This document shows, piece by piece, positions 17,101-24,997 of a stretch of 64,000 nt of DNA (position 1 is its first letter; the number at the start of each line of letters is the position of its first letter). Under the pieces are notes generated by a model. That model searched no databases. It had not been told where the DNA came from and worked only from the letters and a program-made list of their open reading frames with translations. The stretch covers positions 62,001 to 126,000 of the forward strand of contig NZ_JTDK01000008.1 of the NCBI RefSeq assembly GCF_000802305.1. Direction: 5' to 3'. A program made the translations under genes and the position numbers. The stretch is from Microbacterium mangrovi. GTDB lineage: Bacteria; Actinomycetota; Actinomycetes; Actinomycetales; Microbacteriaceae.

Positions 17101-19247
17101 TCGACGGTGTAGAGCCATGAGGGCGCCTCCGTCTGGAACAGCAGCCGGTACGCGGTGTCGAGGTGTCCGTTGGCCGACAGTGCATCGCAGATCAGCGGGG
17201 TGCCGATGAACCCGGTGGCGATCTTGAACCCGTTCGAGCGGACGATCTCGGCCAGTCGGTCGGCGGCCCGGGTCCGGGCGGCGGCATCCCCGGCGAGGTC
17301 GAACTGCAGCGCGAGCGCGTAGGCCGTCGCGGAGTCGGAGAGGAGCCGCCCGGACTCCGAGACGTACTCGCGACGGAAGGCGGTGGCGACCTCGTCGGCC
17401 AGCGCGCCGAGGCGCCCCGCTTCGGGATGCCGGAGCAGCCTCGCCGCGTCGGCGACGATCCGCGCCGAGCGGGCGAAGTACGCGGTGGCGACGATCTCGG
17501 GGTAGGTCGCGGCCGCCTCCGGGCGGCCCGCGGGGGCCGAAGGGTCGAGCCAGTCCCCGAACTGGAACCCCGCCGACCAGATGCGATCGGCGCCCGCGGC
17601 CGCCTCCACCTCCGCGATCCAGGCGAGCATCGAGTCGAACTGCTGCGCCAGGACGCCGAGGTCTCCGGTCGCCCGGTACATGGTCCACGGCACGACCGTG
17701 GCGGCATCCGCCCAGCCGGCCATCGGTCCGCTGTAGCCGGTGGTGATCGCGGGCACGACCATGGGTGTGCCGCCGTACCGGCCCTGCTCCGCAGCCAGAT
17801 CCTTCAGCCAAGACGTCAAGAACCCCGCCGTGTCGAACAGGTACTCCGCCGTCGGAGCGAACACCTGCAGATCACCGGTCCACCCCAGTCGCTCATCCCG
17901 CTGCGGGCAGTCCGTGGGCACGTCGACGAAGTTGCCGCGCATGCCCCAGACGATGTTCTGATGCAGCCGATCCAGCTTGGGGTCGGATGCCGTGAACCAT
18001 CCCGTGCGTTCCATGTCGGAGTGCAGGACCTCCGCCACGATCGCCGCCGGATCGAGGTCACCGGGCCAGCCGGTGACCTCGGCATAGCGGAACCCGTGGA
18101 AGGTGAATCGCGGCGCCCACTCCTCCACGCCGTCACCGCGCAGCACGTAGGTGTCGGTCGCCTTGGCGCCGCGCAGCGGCTCCGTCGCGAGCTCGCCGCC
18201 CTGCAGCACCTCGGCGTGCCGCAGCACCACCGTGTCTCCCGCCTGACCGGTGACGGTGATGCGCAGACGCCCGACGAGGTTCTGACCGAAGTCGAGGATG
18301 GTCCGCCCGGACGGAGACGCGATCACGTCGACGACAGGCAGAGTCTGGGTGACCCGCACGGGCGGGCCGTCGGGCGCGACGAGCCGCACGGTGTCGAAGT
18401 CCGCCACCGTGACCGGGACCCAGCCGTCCTCTTCGCCGGCCGGCGAGGACCAGCTCGGGTCGAGCAGTCGGGCGTCGAAGTGCTCTCCGTTGTACAGGTC
18501 GGCCGACACGATCGGGCCGGCTGTGCTCTGCCAGTCGGCGTCGGTGGCGATCACCACTCGCTCGCCGTCTTCGTACTCGACCTCCAGCTGGGCGAACAGA
18601 CCCAGCTCGGCCCCGTACAGTTCGCGGCGGCCGTCCCAGCCGAGGTATCCGCGCCACCAGCCGTCGGCCAGCCACGCGCCGATCGTGGTCGCACCGCCGT
18701 GGATCATCGCGGTGACGTCGTACGTCTGATACCGCAGGCGCGACTCGTAGGCCGTCCATCCGGGGGCGAGCTCATCGTCGCCGACCCGCTGCCCGTCGAT
18801 CTCGAACTGATGGAGGCCGTGCGCGGTGGCGTAGAGGCGGGCGCGCCGAATCGGCCCAGGCGGCAGATCCGTCGTGCGGCGCACCAGCGCGGCCGCACCG
18901 GAAACCGGAGTGATCCGCTGTGCGACCCAGTCGCCGGAGTCGAGCAGCCCCGCTTCGACCGGCGCCCAATCCGACCACTCGGAGCTGGTCTGATCCTCAC
19001 CCGTCACGCGAACCCGCACGGACGTGCGCCCGCGCGAGGTCAGCGCAGCGAACGGCCACGGCACGAGCACCGACTCGGTGCTGTCGACGCGGACCGTCTC
19101 TCCGGCTGCGGATTCCAGTTCATAGGAGGCCTGCGCCCAGCCGGCCGGGGCATCCTCGATGATCCAGCTGAGCCGCGGGGCGGCCTCGCCGATGCCGAGA
19201 GAATCCCGGTGGTGTTCGAAGCGGACGGGAGTGACAGTGACGGTCAT
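14193..19247 (-). CDS. Bifunctional GH78 alpha-L-rhamnosidase - GH3 beta-glucosidase fusion
   Basis: One uninterrupted 1684-residue frame encoding two complete glycosidases. Residues 1 to about 830 are GH78: sandwich domains with LADGWWRGYLGW, then the catalytic block DVPTDCPQRDERLGWTGDLQ near residue 442 and FNHYAFGAVGDWLHRVVAGL. Residues of about 900-1600 are GH3: VDGPHGVRRQ near 974, KHFAVNSQE, and the nucleophile Asp1161 in VVSDWGA. The C-terminal sandwich and Fn3-like domain with the FGHGLSYTTFE loop follow. A helical tail ends the protein. There is no signal peptide. The pairing suits one-protein removal of a rhamnosyl-glucose unit (such as rutinose or neohesperidose) from plant glycosides, an inference. 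It is coupled to the SDR (4-bp overlap) and lies 30 bp after the MFS gene. Confidence 0.93.
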   Translation of the reverse strand: MTVTVTPVRFEHHRDSLGIGEAAPRLSWIIEDAPAGWAQASYELESAAGETVRVDSTESVLVPWPFAALTSRGRTSVRVRVTGEDQTSSEWSDWAPVEAGLLDSGDWVAQRITPVSGAAALVRRTTDLPPGPIRRARLYATAHGLHQFEIDGQRVGDDELAPGWTAYESRLRYQTYDVTAMIHGGATTIGAWLADGWWRGYLGWDGRRELYGAELGLFAQLEVEYEDGERVVIATDADWQSTAGPIVSADLYNGEHFDARLLDPSWSSPAGEEDGWVPVTVADFDTVRLVAPDGPPVRVTQTLPVVDVIASPSGRTILDFGQNLVGRLRITVTGQAGDTVVLRHAEVLQGGELATEPLRGAKATDTYVLRGDGVEEWAPRFTFHGFRYAEVTGWPGDLDPAAIVAEVLHSDMERTGWFTASDPKLDRLHQNIVWGMRGNFVDVPTDCPQRDERLGWTGDLQVFAPTAEYLFDTAGFLTSWLKDLAAEQGRYGGTPMVVPAITTGYSGPMAGWADAATVVPWTMYRATGDLGVLAQQFDSMLAWIAEVEAAAGADRIWSAGFQFGDWLDPSAPAGRPEAAATYPEIVATAYFARSARIVADAARLLRHPEAGRLGALADEVATAFRREYVSESGRLLSDSATAYALALQFDLAGDAAARTRAADRLAEIVRSNGFKIATGFIGTPLICDALSANGHLDTAYRLLFQTEAPSWLYTVEQGATTIWERWDSLLPDGTVNPSGMTSFNHYAFGAVGDWLHRVVAGLAPAAPGYRQLRVAPQPPRRGLTSASARLRTPYGTAESAWVLDGGALQLTVRVPVGVTAEVVLPSGAQHTVRHGEHRFTEPFEVDQDAQVTVTVDTPLGTLIESSEAMAVLTGVITKHIPEAGEHMASGLRGQEAVTPRQIAAMLPAPDAVLADLERGFAAVSAGEPVPEDVLTAPEPSPDDDALARDAALLTGRDFWSTREADGIRSLVLVDGPHGVRRQGGTADNLGFNESLPSTCFPPGVGLGSSWNPELVREVATALGREARALDVDVLLGPAINIKRSPLGGRTFEYLSEDPRLTGVLATEYVHGLQSTGVGASLKHFAVNSQETERMRVDAQVDDRALREIYLPAFERVVTEAQPATVMSAYNAINGAFASENEWLLTELLRDEWGFDGLVVSDWGAIKDRVRALQAGLDLEMPGTGDEGTEAIIAAVRDGRLDRSVVERSVARLARLADRTASDGGDHAIDVDAHHELARRAAGEAIVLLRNERDTLPLRPGQRIAVLGQLAAEPQFQGGGSSHVNPTRLDIPLEELRAELGSDVAFAPGYDRGSTDADEGLRAEAVEAARRADVAVLFVGLHEHDQSEGFDRTDIDLPEPHVRLIEAVAAVAPRTVVVLSNGGVVSLEPWHDSVDAIVEGWALGQGVGHALAAVLTGAINPSGRLAETIPLRVEDTPSYLSFPGENEVVRYSESVFVGYRYYTTVGRDVRYPFGHGLSYTTFESELAVTVTGADNAVAHVTVTNTGEVAGAHVVQLYVAPTNAPVRRPVRELAGFAKVVLEPGETTTVELALDRRVFAFWDAPHSRWWVAPGRYGIQLGESVEEIVAEQAVDLDGDVDAPKPLSLASTVGDWFGHPVVGPALMQAMMAGASEEQLAAAESNGNMLKMVESMPMGQFARFPGVEIPDDALDQLIALSSGEFAAAER

Positions 19248-19277
19248 GACGTGCCTTACGGGATCAGCGGACGGGCT

Positions 19278-20561
19278 TCAGCGGACAGAGCGGATGCGCA
19301 GGATGACGAGCCCGCCGAGCAGGACGAGCGCCGCGGCCACGAGGAACAGCAGGGTGTAGTTCTTCTGGCCACCGCTGACCCCGATGAGAAGGATCGCAGA
19401 CGCGACCAGCGGCGCGACGGCCTGCGGGATCGAGGTGGCGAAGCCGGTGATGCCCATGAACCGGCCGGCATCCGTCTCCTTTTCGGGCAGCACATCCAGC
19501 AGCAGAGCCTGGTCGACGGCCGCGAACAGGCCGATGCCGAGCGAGACGACGAGCGAGCCCGCGATCAGGACGGGCAGGGATGCCGAGAACGCCATCGTCG
19601 TCATGCCGGCGGCCATCACCGCTCCGCCGAGAACCAGGAACGCGCGGCGCCGACGCAGCCGGTCGGAGAGGAAGCCGCCGCCGAGGGCACCGGCCGTGGT
19701 CGCGAGCACACCGATGCCGCCGAGGGCTGCGATGATCCCCGCGACCTTGTCGACGGTGACGTCCATGCGTTCAGCGAAGAAGAACGCGGTGAACGTCGTG
19801 TTGAGCGTGAGCCCGAAATAGAAGAGGAAGCGGCCGAGCCAGTTCCAGGAGAAGTCCGGGAAGTGCGCCGGGTTGTAGAGATACTTGCGCAGGAGCCGTC
19901 CGACGGTGAGCTGTTCCTTCGGCAGTCCACGGCTGTCGTCTTCGTGCACGAGAGTCACGAACAGCGTCACCAGGACGACGCCCACCGCGCCGGGCACGAG
20001 GAAGAGCAGCAGGGGGCTCCCCGTGAAGAACTGCGCGATGATGACGCCGAAGACCGGTGCGATCTGCGTGGCGAAGCCGTTCAGCCCGCCGACCTTGCCG
20101 CGCTGCGATTCGGGGAGACGGTCGGCGGTGGAGATCTGCAGGTTGCTGAGGACGGTCCCCCACCCCCACTGCGCCAGGACCCATCCGAGCCCGAGAAGGA
20201 CGATCGATGGGGCAACGGCCATCCACACGAGGGAGACGACACCGACAGCCATGCCGCCGATCATGAACGGGCGCCGGCGCCCGATGCGGGTGCGCGTCCG
20301 GTCGCTCCACACACCCATGAACGGCGCGGTCAGCATGACGAACAAGGCGCCGGTCCCGGTGATGTAGCCGAGGTACTCGGCGTGGCCCGGAGCGATCGTC
20401 TGGACGCGGATCGCGAGCGAGATCGCGATCGGAGTGATGAAGGCCATGAAGACGCCGAACTGCGCCAGGACCATGAACCAGATGTACCGAGCGCCGACCT
20501 TCGGAAGCTCGGGCGGGGCGGGACTCGCTTCAGCGACCATGTCGCCTGCGGGGTTCGTCAT
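19278..20561 (-). CDS. MFS transporter, probable glycoside/sugar importer
   Basis: A 427-residue major facilitator protein with about 12 hydrophobic segments, the loop-2 signature GVWSDRTRTRIGRRRPF typical of sugar and glycoside MFS carriers, and a second DRLRRRRAF loop. I chose the ATG at 20561 because GGAG lies 9 bases upstream. An ATG at 20576 and a GTG at 20600 are also in frame, but the GTG lies inside the LacI-type palindrome and so is unlikely. It is the first gene of the rhamnoside operon, opposite a LacI regulator, which fits import of the glycoside hydrolysed by the enzymes downstream. It should sit in the cytoplasmic membrane. The substrate is inferred from context only. Confidence 0.88.
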   Translation of the reverse strand: MTNPAGDMVAEASPAPPELPKVGARYIWFMVLAQFGVFMAFITPIAISLAIRVQTIAPGHAEYLGYITGTGALFVMLTAPFMGVWSDRTRTRIGRRRPFMIGGMAVGVVSLVWMAVAPSIVLLGLGWVLAQWGWGTVLSNLQISTADRLPESQRGKVGGLNGFATQIAPVFGVIIAQFFTGSPLLLFLVPGAVGVVLVTLFVTLVHEDDSRGLPKEQLTVGRLLRKYLYNPAHFPDFSWNWLGRFLFYFGLTLNTTFTAFFFAERMDVTVDKVAGIIAALGGIGVLATTAGALGGGFLSDRLRRRRAFLVLGGAVMAAGMTTMAFSASLPVLIAGSLVVSLGIGLFAAVDQALLLDVLPEKETDAGRFMGITGFATSIPQAVAPLVASAILLIGVSGGQKNYTLLFLVAAALVLLGGLVILRIRSVR

Positions 20562-20587
20562 TTCGGGTGACTCCATCGTCGAGGGGT

Positions 20588-20600
20588 GTGCAACTTGCAC
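20588..20600. promoter_or_regulatory. Perfect palindrome GTGCAACTTGCAC, candidate LacI operator
   Basis: A 6-1-6 perfect inverted repeat between the divergent MFS and LacI genes. A related half (GTGCAAGTGC) occurs at about 20639-20648. The position just upstream of the MFS start suits repression of the rhamnoside operon by the adjacent LacI protein. Confidence 0.65.
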
Positions 20601-20679
20601 GAGTTAGTGAGGTCACTATATGCCCGACTGGCTAACACGTGCAAGTGCGAGATAGAGTCGAGAGATCGAAGGAGAAAGC

Positions 20680-21687
20680 GTGACGAATTCGGAAGCCCTG
20701 AAGCGCGTGACCGCGGCAGATGTCGCGCGCGCGCTGGGCATCTCGCGCACCACCGTCAGCTTCGTGCTCAACAACACGCCGGGCCAGACGATCCCCACCG
20801 CAACCCGTGAGCGAGTACTCACGGAGGCCAAGCGTCTCGGGTACCGGCCGCACATGGCCGCGCGCGCACTCAGAAGCGGGCAGAGCCGGATCGTCCTGCT
20901 GATCCTCCCGGACTGGCCGATGGATTACAGCATGCGCACCCACCTGGATGAGGCGTCCCTCGTGCTGGATCGCGCGGGCTACTCACTGGTCACGATGACC
21001 CCGCACCCCGGCGGGCAGGCACAGCCGCTTTGGGAGACACTCCAACCGGATGTGGTCCTCGGGATGGCCGCCCTCCCCCGCAAGACGGTCTCCGAGATTC
21101 ACGACAGCGGCGTGCAGCACGTGATCGCGACAGTCCTCGAGGACCAGTCCGAGCCCGCCGAAGACGGCCTGCGCTACGCCGACGGCCCGCGCATCCAGGT
21201 CGAGCACCTGCTCGCGCAGGGTCGCACCACGCTCGCATTCGCAGGATCGGCTGATGCACGCATCGCCGACCTCGTCCGCACTCGCCGCGCGCTCGCGAGC
21301 AGAACGCTTGCAGAACAGACCGGCGCAGGATTCGCTGCGGACGCCGACATCGATCCGCTGGGCGCAGCAGAGACGGTCGAGGGCTGGCTCGCTCAAGGCG
21401 TCGACGGCGTCGTCGCGTACAACGACGACATCGCCGCACTCGTTGTCGGTGCTGCGCTCCGATCTGGCCACGCCGTTCCGACCGACCTGGCTGTCGTCGG
21501 CCACGACGACAGCCCGCTGGCATCGCTCTTCGTCCCCAGCCTCACGAGCGTGCGGGTCGACACCGCAGGGCTCGGACGCTACGTCGCAGAACTGGCACTG
21601 AGTGCCGCAACCGACGCGCCCAGGCCGGAAGCCGGCCCCGAAACCGAGGCGCGGCTCATCGTTCGCGAGTCGACCTCCCAGCACTGA
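20680..21687 (+). CDS. LacI-family transcriptional regulator of the rhamnoside operon
   Basis: A 335-residue LacI protein. The HTH and hinge are at residues about 10-60 (VTAADVARALGISRTTVSFVLNN, RPHMAARALRSG), followed by a periplasmic-binding-protein-like sensor domain with GVDGVVAYNDDIAALV and VGHDDSPLASLF. It starts at a GTG preceded by AGGAG at 8-10 bases. It is read divergently from the MFS, GH78-GH3 and SDR operon, and a perfect palindrome lies between them. Local control by a released sugar or the intact glycoside is the likely role. The effector cannot be read from the sequence. Confidence 0.92.
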   Translation: MTNSEALKRVTAADVARALGISRTTVSFVLNNTPGQTIPTATRERVLTEAKRLGYRPHMAARALRSGQSRIVLLILPDWPMDYSMRTHLDEASLVLDRAGYSLVTMTPHPGGQAQPLWETLQPDVVLGMAALPRKTVSEIHDSGVQHVIATVLEDQSEPAEDGLRYADGPRIQVEHLLAQGRTTLAFAGSADARIADLVRTRRALASRTLAEQTGAGFAADADIDPLGAAETVEGWLAQGVDGVVAYNDDIAALVVGAALRSGHAVPTDLAVVGHDDSPLASLFVPSLTSVRVDTAGLGRYVAELALSAATDAPRPEAGPETEARLIVRESTSQH

Positions 21688-21728
21688 GGAGAGCAGCGGG
21701 GGCACCTGCGCCGCACCCCCGAGCGGGC

Positions 21729-22136
21729 TCAGGCTGTGGTGCTTGTCGCGGGCACCGCGAGTTCGCCGGTCACGTGCTGCGCGCGGCCGAAACCGAACGA
21801 CCAGTCCTGCGGCCCGTTCTCGACGTACCCGATGAAGACGTCCTCGCCGGCGACACCGACGGTCTCCAGTCGCCGCGCGATCTCGGCGTACAGCTGCTGC
21901 TTGGTCACCGTTGTGCGCCCACGCTGCGTGAAGATCTGGATGATCAGCGGGTCGGTGCGCTCGAATCCGAGTCCGGCATCCTCCGCGATGATCGTGGATG
22001 CGGGACGTGCCGTGATCACCTGAAAGCGATCGCTTTCAGGGATGCCGTAGACGGCGACGATGGCGTCGTGGATCGCTCCTGCGATCTCGGTGGGATTCGG
22101 GCGGCTCTCACTGTGATCGATGCGGACGAGCGGCAT
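21729..22136 (-). CDS. Tautomerase family protein (4-oxalocrotonate tautomerase superfamily)
   Basis: A 135-residue protein. After removal of Met1 it begins with the catalytic proline (MPLVRIDHSESR), the hallmark of the superfamily. The length and the EDVFIGYVENGPQDWSFG region fit the longer single-chain tautomerase group (cis-CaaD/MSAD-like) rather than the 60-residue 4-OT type. The ATG at 22136 has GGAG upstream; a longer frame would hide the proline. It is convergent with the LacI gene and divergent from a Gfo/Idh dehydrogenase. It could act on a keto-enol intermediate from sugar or aromatic aglycone breakdown, but the substrate is unknown. A 22-bp perfect palindrome lies inside the gene. 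Confidence 0.87.
   Translation of the reverse strand: MPLVRIDHSESRPNPTEIAGAIHDAIVAVYGIPESDRFQVITARPASTIIAEDAGLGFERTDPLIIQIFTQRGRTTVTKQQLYAEIARRLETVGVAGEDVFIGYVENGPQDWSFGFGRAQHVTGELAVPATSTTA
22019..22040. other. 22-bp perfect palindrome with GCGATCGC centre
   Basis: Each 11-base arm reads CCTGAAAGCGA. It lies within the tautomerase coding region, about 100 bp after its start. The shape resembles LacI-family operators (TGAAAGCG...CGCTTTCA). It may be a chance palindrome or an intragenic operator. Confidence 0.45.
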
Positions 22137-22163
22137 GGCGTCTCCTCGAATAGTCTTCAAGCT

Positions 22164-22173
22164 TGTCCTATCA
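22164..22173 (+). promoter_or_regulatory. IolR-like box TGTCCTATCA
   Basis: Matches 9 of 10 positions of the Corynebacterium IolR consensus KGWCHTRACA (recalled from the literature). It lies in the 92-bp gap between the divergent tautomerase and Gfo/Idh genes, overlapping an A/T-rich CATATAGAC stretch that could be a -10 region. Confidence 0.4.
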
Positions 22174-22228
22174 TATAGACATTCTGTTGGCCTTGCAATT
22201 CGCGATCTTTGACGCGAGACTTGTCATC

Positions 22229-23404
22229 ATGAAGAACCTCAACGTCGGGCTCATCTCGGTCGGCTGGATGGGACGCCTGCACTCGCGCGCGTACCTCGCG
22301 GCGGCCCACCACTATCCGGAACTGCCGGTGCGTGCCGTGCTCAAACGCGCGGCCGATCCGGACGCCGGCGGACGCCGCCACGCCACCGACGTGCTCGGCT
22401 ACGAGGCGGCCGACGCCGACTACCGCGACCTGCTCGCTGACCCCGCGATCGATCTCGTCTCCATCTGCGCCCCGAATTTCCTGCATCATGAGATCGCTCT
22501 GGCCGCGGCGGCGGCCGGCAAGCCCTTCTGGATCGAGAAGCCGATGGGCCGCAGCGCCGAGGAATCGCGCGAGATCGCGGACGCCGCGGCATCCGCCGGC
22601 GTGGTCACCGCGGTCGGCTTCAACTACCGGCACGCCCCGGCGATCGCGCACGCGCGGCGGCTGATCCGCGAGGGGGCGATCGGCGATGTGACGAACGTGC
22701 GCGTCGCGTTCCTGGCCGACTACTCGTCCGACCCGCTCGGCGCCCTCACGTGGCGGTTCGAACGCGCGCGCGCCGGCTCGGGTGTGCTCGGCGACCTGCT
22801 CTCGCACGGGTTCGACCTCGCCCAGTACCTCGTCGGCCCCCTCGCCCGGGTGTCGGCGGACACCGAGACCTTCATCCGGCGTCGGCCCCTGCCGTCGGCG
22901 GATGCCGCCAGCCACTTCAGCCGCGGCGCGGAGGACGCCCCCGCCGGCGACGTCGAGAACGAGGACTATGCCGTCGTCACCGCCCGGTTCGACAACGGCG
23001 CGATCGGCGTCTTCGAGTCGAGCCGCATCGCGGTCGGTCCGCACGCCGAGTACACGATCGAGGTCTACGGCACGCGCGGGTCGCTGCGCTGGGACTTCCA
23101 GCGGCTCAACGAACTGCGCCTGGCCGACGACCCGTCCGGATACCGCACGGTCATGGCGAATCCCAGGTTCGGGGACTTCGGGCGCTTCCAGCCGGGCGCG
23201 GGAACGGGTATGGGGTTCGACGATCTGAAGACCATCGAAGCATCGCTGTTCCTGCGCTCGGTCGCCGAAGGCCGGCAGTTGGCCCCGTCGGCGGCGGACG
23301 GCTGGGCGGCGGCCGAGATCGCGGATGCCGCCCTGCGCAGTGCCGGAACGCGCACCTGGGTCGATGTGCCGCGGGTGGCCGGCGTGACGACGATCGGCGC
23401 CTGA
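22229..23404 (+). CDS. Gfo/Idh/MocA family oxidoreductase
   Basis: A 391-residue NAD(P)-dependent sugar or cyclitol dehydrogenase. The N-terminal Rossmann motif is VGLISVGWMGRLHSRAY and the family EKP motif is in FWIEKPMGRS. A C-terminal beta-sheet domain follows, with GGxLGD-like GVLGDLLSHGFDLAQYLVG. The ATG at 22229 gives the usual N-terminus but has no ribosome site, so the message may be leaderless; the upstream A/T-rich CATATAG at 22170-22178 is a possible promoter element. It is read divergently from the tautomerase and ends at a strong terminator shared with the MFS gene. It is one of six family members in this window. The substrate is unknown, with inositol isomers or keto-glycosides most likely. 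Confidence 0.9.
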   Translation: MKNLNVGLISVGWMGRLHSRAYLAAAHHYPELPVRAVLKRAADPDAGGRRHATDVLGYEAADADYRDLLADPAIDLVSICAPNFLHHEIALAAAAAGKPFWIEKPMGRSAEESREIADAAASAGVVTAVGFNYRHAPAIAHARRLIREGAIGDVTNVRVAFLADYSSDPLGALTWRFERARAGSGVLGDLLSHGFDLAQYLVGPLARVSADTETFIRRRPLPSADAASHFSRGAEDAPAGDVENEDYAVVTARFDNGAIGVFESSRIAVGPHAEYTIEVYGTRGSLRWDFQRLNELRLADDPSGYRTVMANPRFGDFGRFQPGAGTGMGFDDLKTIEASLFLRSVAEGRQLAPSAADGWAAAEIADAALRSAGTRTWVDVPRVAGVTTIGA

Positions 23405-23421
23405 ACGGCGCCCACGACAAA

Positions 23422-23452
23422 GGGGCGTGCCCGGAAATGCCGGGCACGCCCC
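23422..23452. terminator. Bidirectional rho-independent-type terminator
   Basis: A 13-bp perfect GC-rich stem (GGGGCGTGCCCGG at 23422-23434, complement at 23440-23452) with a 5-base loop, followed by CTTCTCGTT. It lies between convergent genes. Confidence 0.85.
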
Positions 23453-23465
23453 TTCTCGTTGTCGA

Positions 23466-24920
23466 TCAGTTCGCGCGGAGGTGCTCCGGGAGGAAGATGG
23501 TGCCGGTGGTGACCTCCTCCTCGAGCTGCTCGAGGGTGCGTCCGCGGGTCTCGGGCACCCACTTGAAGACGAAGAACAGCGAGAGCGCACCGAGGACCGC
23601 GAACACGAAGAACGTGCCGGTGATGCCCACGGCGGCGATCAGCGACGGGAAGTAGAGGCCGAGGAAGAAGTTGGCCATCCACAGGCAGAAGACCGACACG
23701 CCCATGCCGAACGCGCGCATCTTCAGCGGGAAGATCTCAGACAGCGTGACCCAGACGGCCACGTTGAGGAAGGTCTGCATCGAGCCGACGAAGGCGACGA
23801 CGAGGAAGAGGATCACGTACGGGCGCAGCGGGTTGCCGACCGGCAGCGCGATCGATGCGATGCCGATGAGGACGTGACACGTGGTCGTCAGCGCGAACCC
23901 GAGCAGGAACGTCTTGCGACGGCTGAAGCGGTCCATGATGCTCACCGCGATGATGCCGCCCACGACCGCGATGACGCCCGGTGCGATGTTCGCGATGAGA
24001 GCCGCGCTCTTGGAGAATCCGGACTCGGTCAGCACCTGCTGGCCGTAGTACATGATCGAGTTGATCCCGGTGAACTGCTGGGCGACGCCCAGTCCGATGC
24101 CGACCAGCAGGATGCGGCGCAGCCACTTGTCGGCCAGGATGCTCTTCCAGTTGAGTTTCTCGGCCTCTTCCTCGGCGCGGATCTGCTCGATCTGGGCGAG
24201 CTCGGGCTCGGCACGCTCGGCGGGGCGCAGTTCGCTGAGCACCTTGAGCGCCTTCTCGTGATGCCCATTGTCGGCCAGCCACCGCGGTGACTCCGGCATC
24301 CGGAACATGCCGATGAACAGGGCGAGGGCGGGGATCAGCTGAATCGACAGCATGATGCGCCAGACGCCCTCGTGCTCGCCCCACACGATCCCGATGATCG
24401 CGTTGATGACGAATGCGGCGAGCTGGCCGACGACGATGGCGAGCTCGTTGCGACCGGCGAGCGAACCGCGGATCTCGTACGGCGCCAGTTCAGCGAGGAA
24501 CACGGGGACGACGGTGGATGCACCGCCGACGGCGAGGCCGAGGACGAAGCGGCCGGTGATCATCACCTCGACGTTCGGCGCCAGCACACAGGTGAGCGCG
24601 CCCACGAAGAACAGGATCGAGAGCAGGGTGATGGTCGGGCGCCGGCCCCAGGCATCGGCGACGCGGCCGAGCGTGACGGCCCCGATCGCGGCGCCGAGCA
24701 GCAGCGAGGCGGTGACCAGGCCTTCGGTGAACGGGGTGAGGCCGAGCTCGGCGCTCATCGGGCCGAGGGCGCCGTTGATCACGCCCGTGTCGTAGCCGAA
24801 GAGCAGTCCGCCGAGGGTGGCGATGAGTGCGACGACGCCCAGGCGCCTGCGGTAGGGCCCGGGCGTGAGTGAGGGAAGAGCAGAGGCGGCGGTGCTGCTG
24901 CCGGATGCGGAATGCGACAT
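23466..24920 (-). CDS. Sugar porter MFS transporter, inositol-type (IolT-like)
   Basis: A 484-residue sugar-porter protein with 12 predicted membrane segments. The family signatures are complete: LFGYDTGVINGAL in segment 1, GRVADAWGRRP in loop 2-3, RMPESPRWL in the central loop, QQFTGINSIMYYG in segment 7 and VPETRGRTLEQLEEE at the end. This combination is closest to the myo-inositol/proton symporters (IolT), though xylose or glucose carriers share it. The ATG at 24920 has AAGGAG 6 bases upstream. A box matching the IolR consensus at 9/10 lies 44 bp upstream, which supports inositol as substrate. A LacI gene on the same strand precedes it. Confidence 0.88.
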   Translation of the reverse strand: MSHSASGSSTAASALPSLTPGPYRRRLGVVALIATLGGLLFGYDTGVINGALGPMSAELGLTPFTEGLVTASLLLGAAIGAVTLGRVADAWGRRPTITLLSILFFVGALTCVLAPNVEVMITGRFVLGLAVGGASTVVPVFLAELAPYEIRGSLAGRNELAIVVGQLAAFVINAIIGIVWGEHEGVWRIMLSIQLIPALALFIGMFRMPESPRWLADNGHHEKALKVLSELRPAERAEPELAQIEQIRAEEEAEKLNWKSILADKWLRRILLVGIGLGVAQQFTGINSIMYYGQQVLTESGFSKSAALIANIAPGVIAVVGGIIAVSIMDRFSRRKTFLLGFALTTTCHVLIGIASIALPVGNPLRPYVILFLVVAFVGSMQTFLNVAVWVTLSEIFPLKMRAFGMGVSVFCLWMANFFLGLYFPSLIAAVGITGTFFVFAVLGALSLFFVFKWVPETRGRTLEQLEEEVTTGTIFLPEHLRAN

Positions 24921-24963
24921 GGAGACTCCTTCGTCGTTCCCTCCACCATGCCAGACGACCTTA

Positions 24964-24973
24964 TGTCCTGTCA
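24964..24973 (+). promoter_or_regulatory. IolR-like box TGTCCTGTCA upstream of IolT-like gene
   Basis: Nine of ten positions match KGWCHTRACA. It lies 44 bp before the ATG of the sugar-porter gene (minus strand) and overlaps a TTGACA on that strand (24969-24974). It is therefore placed where a repressor would block RNA polymerase. Confidence 0.5.
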
Positions 24974-24997
24974 AACTTACATGGCTGGTGACAGGGC

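Noticed and set aside
17163..20570. A 1135-codon open frame on the plus strand
   Set aside because: It is antisense to the GH78-GH3 and MFS genes. Its Arg/Gly/His-rich composition is what high-GC DNA gives opposite a real gene, and it has no motifs.
21690..21728. Terminator between the LacI and tautomerase genes
   Set aside because: Only a 6-bp GGGGG/CCCCC-type stem with mismatches can be drawn. It is too weak to report.
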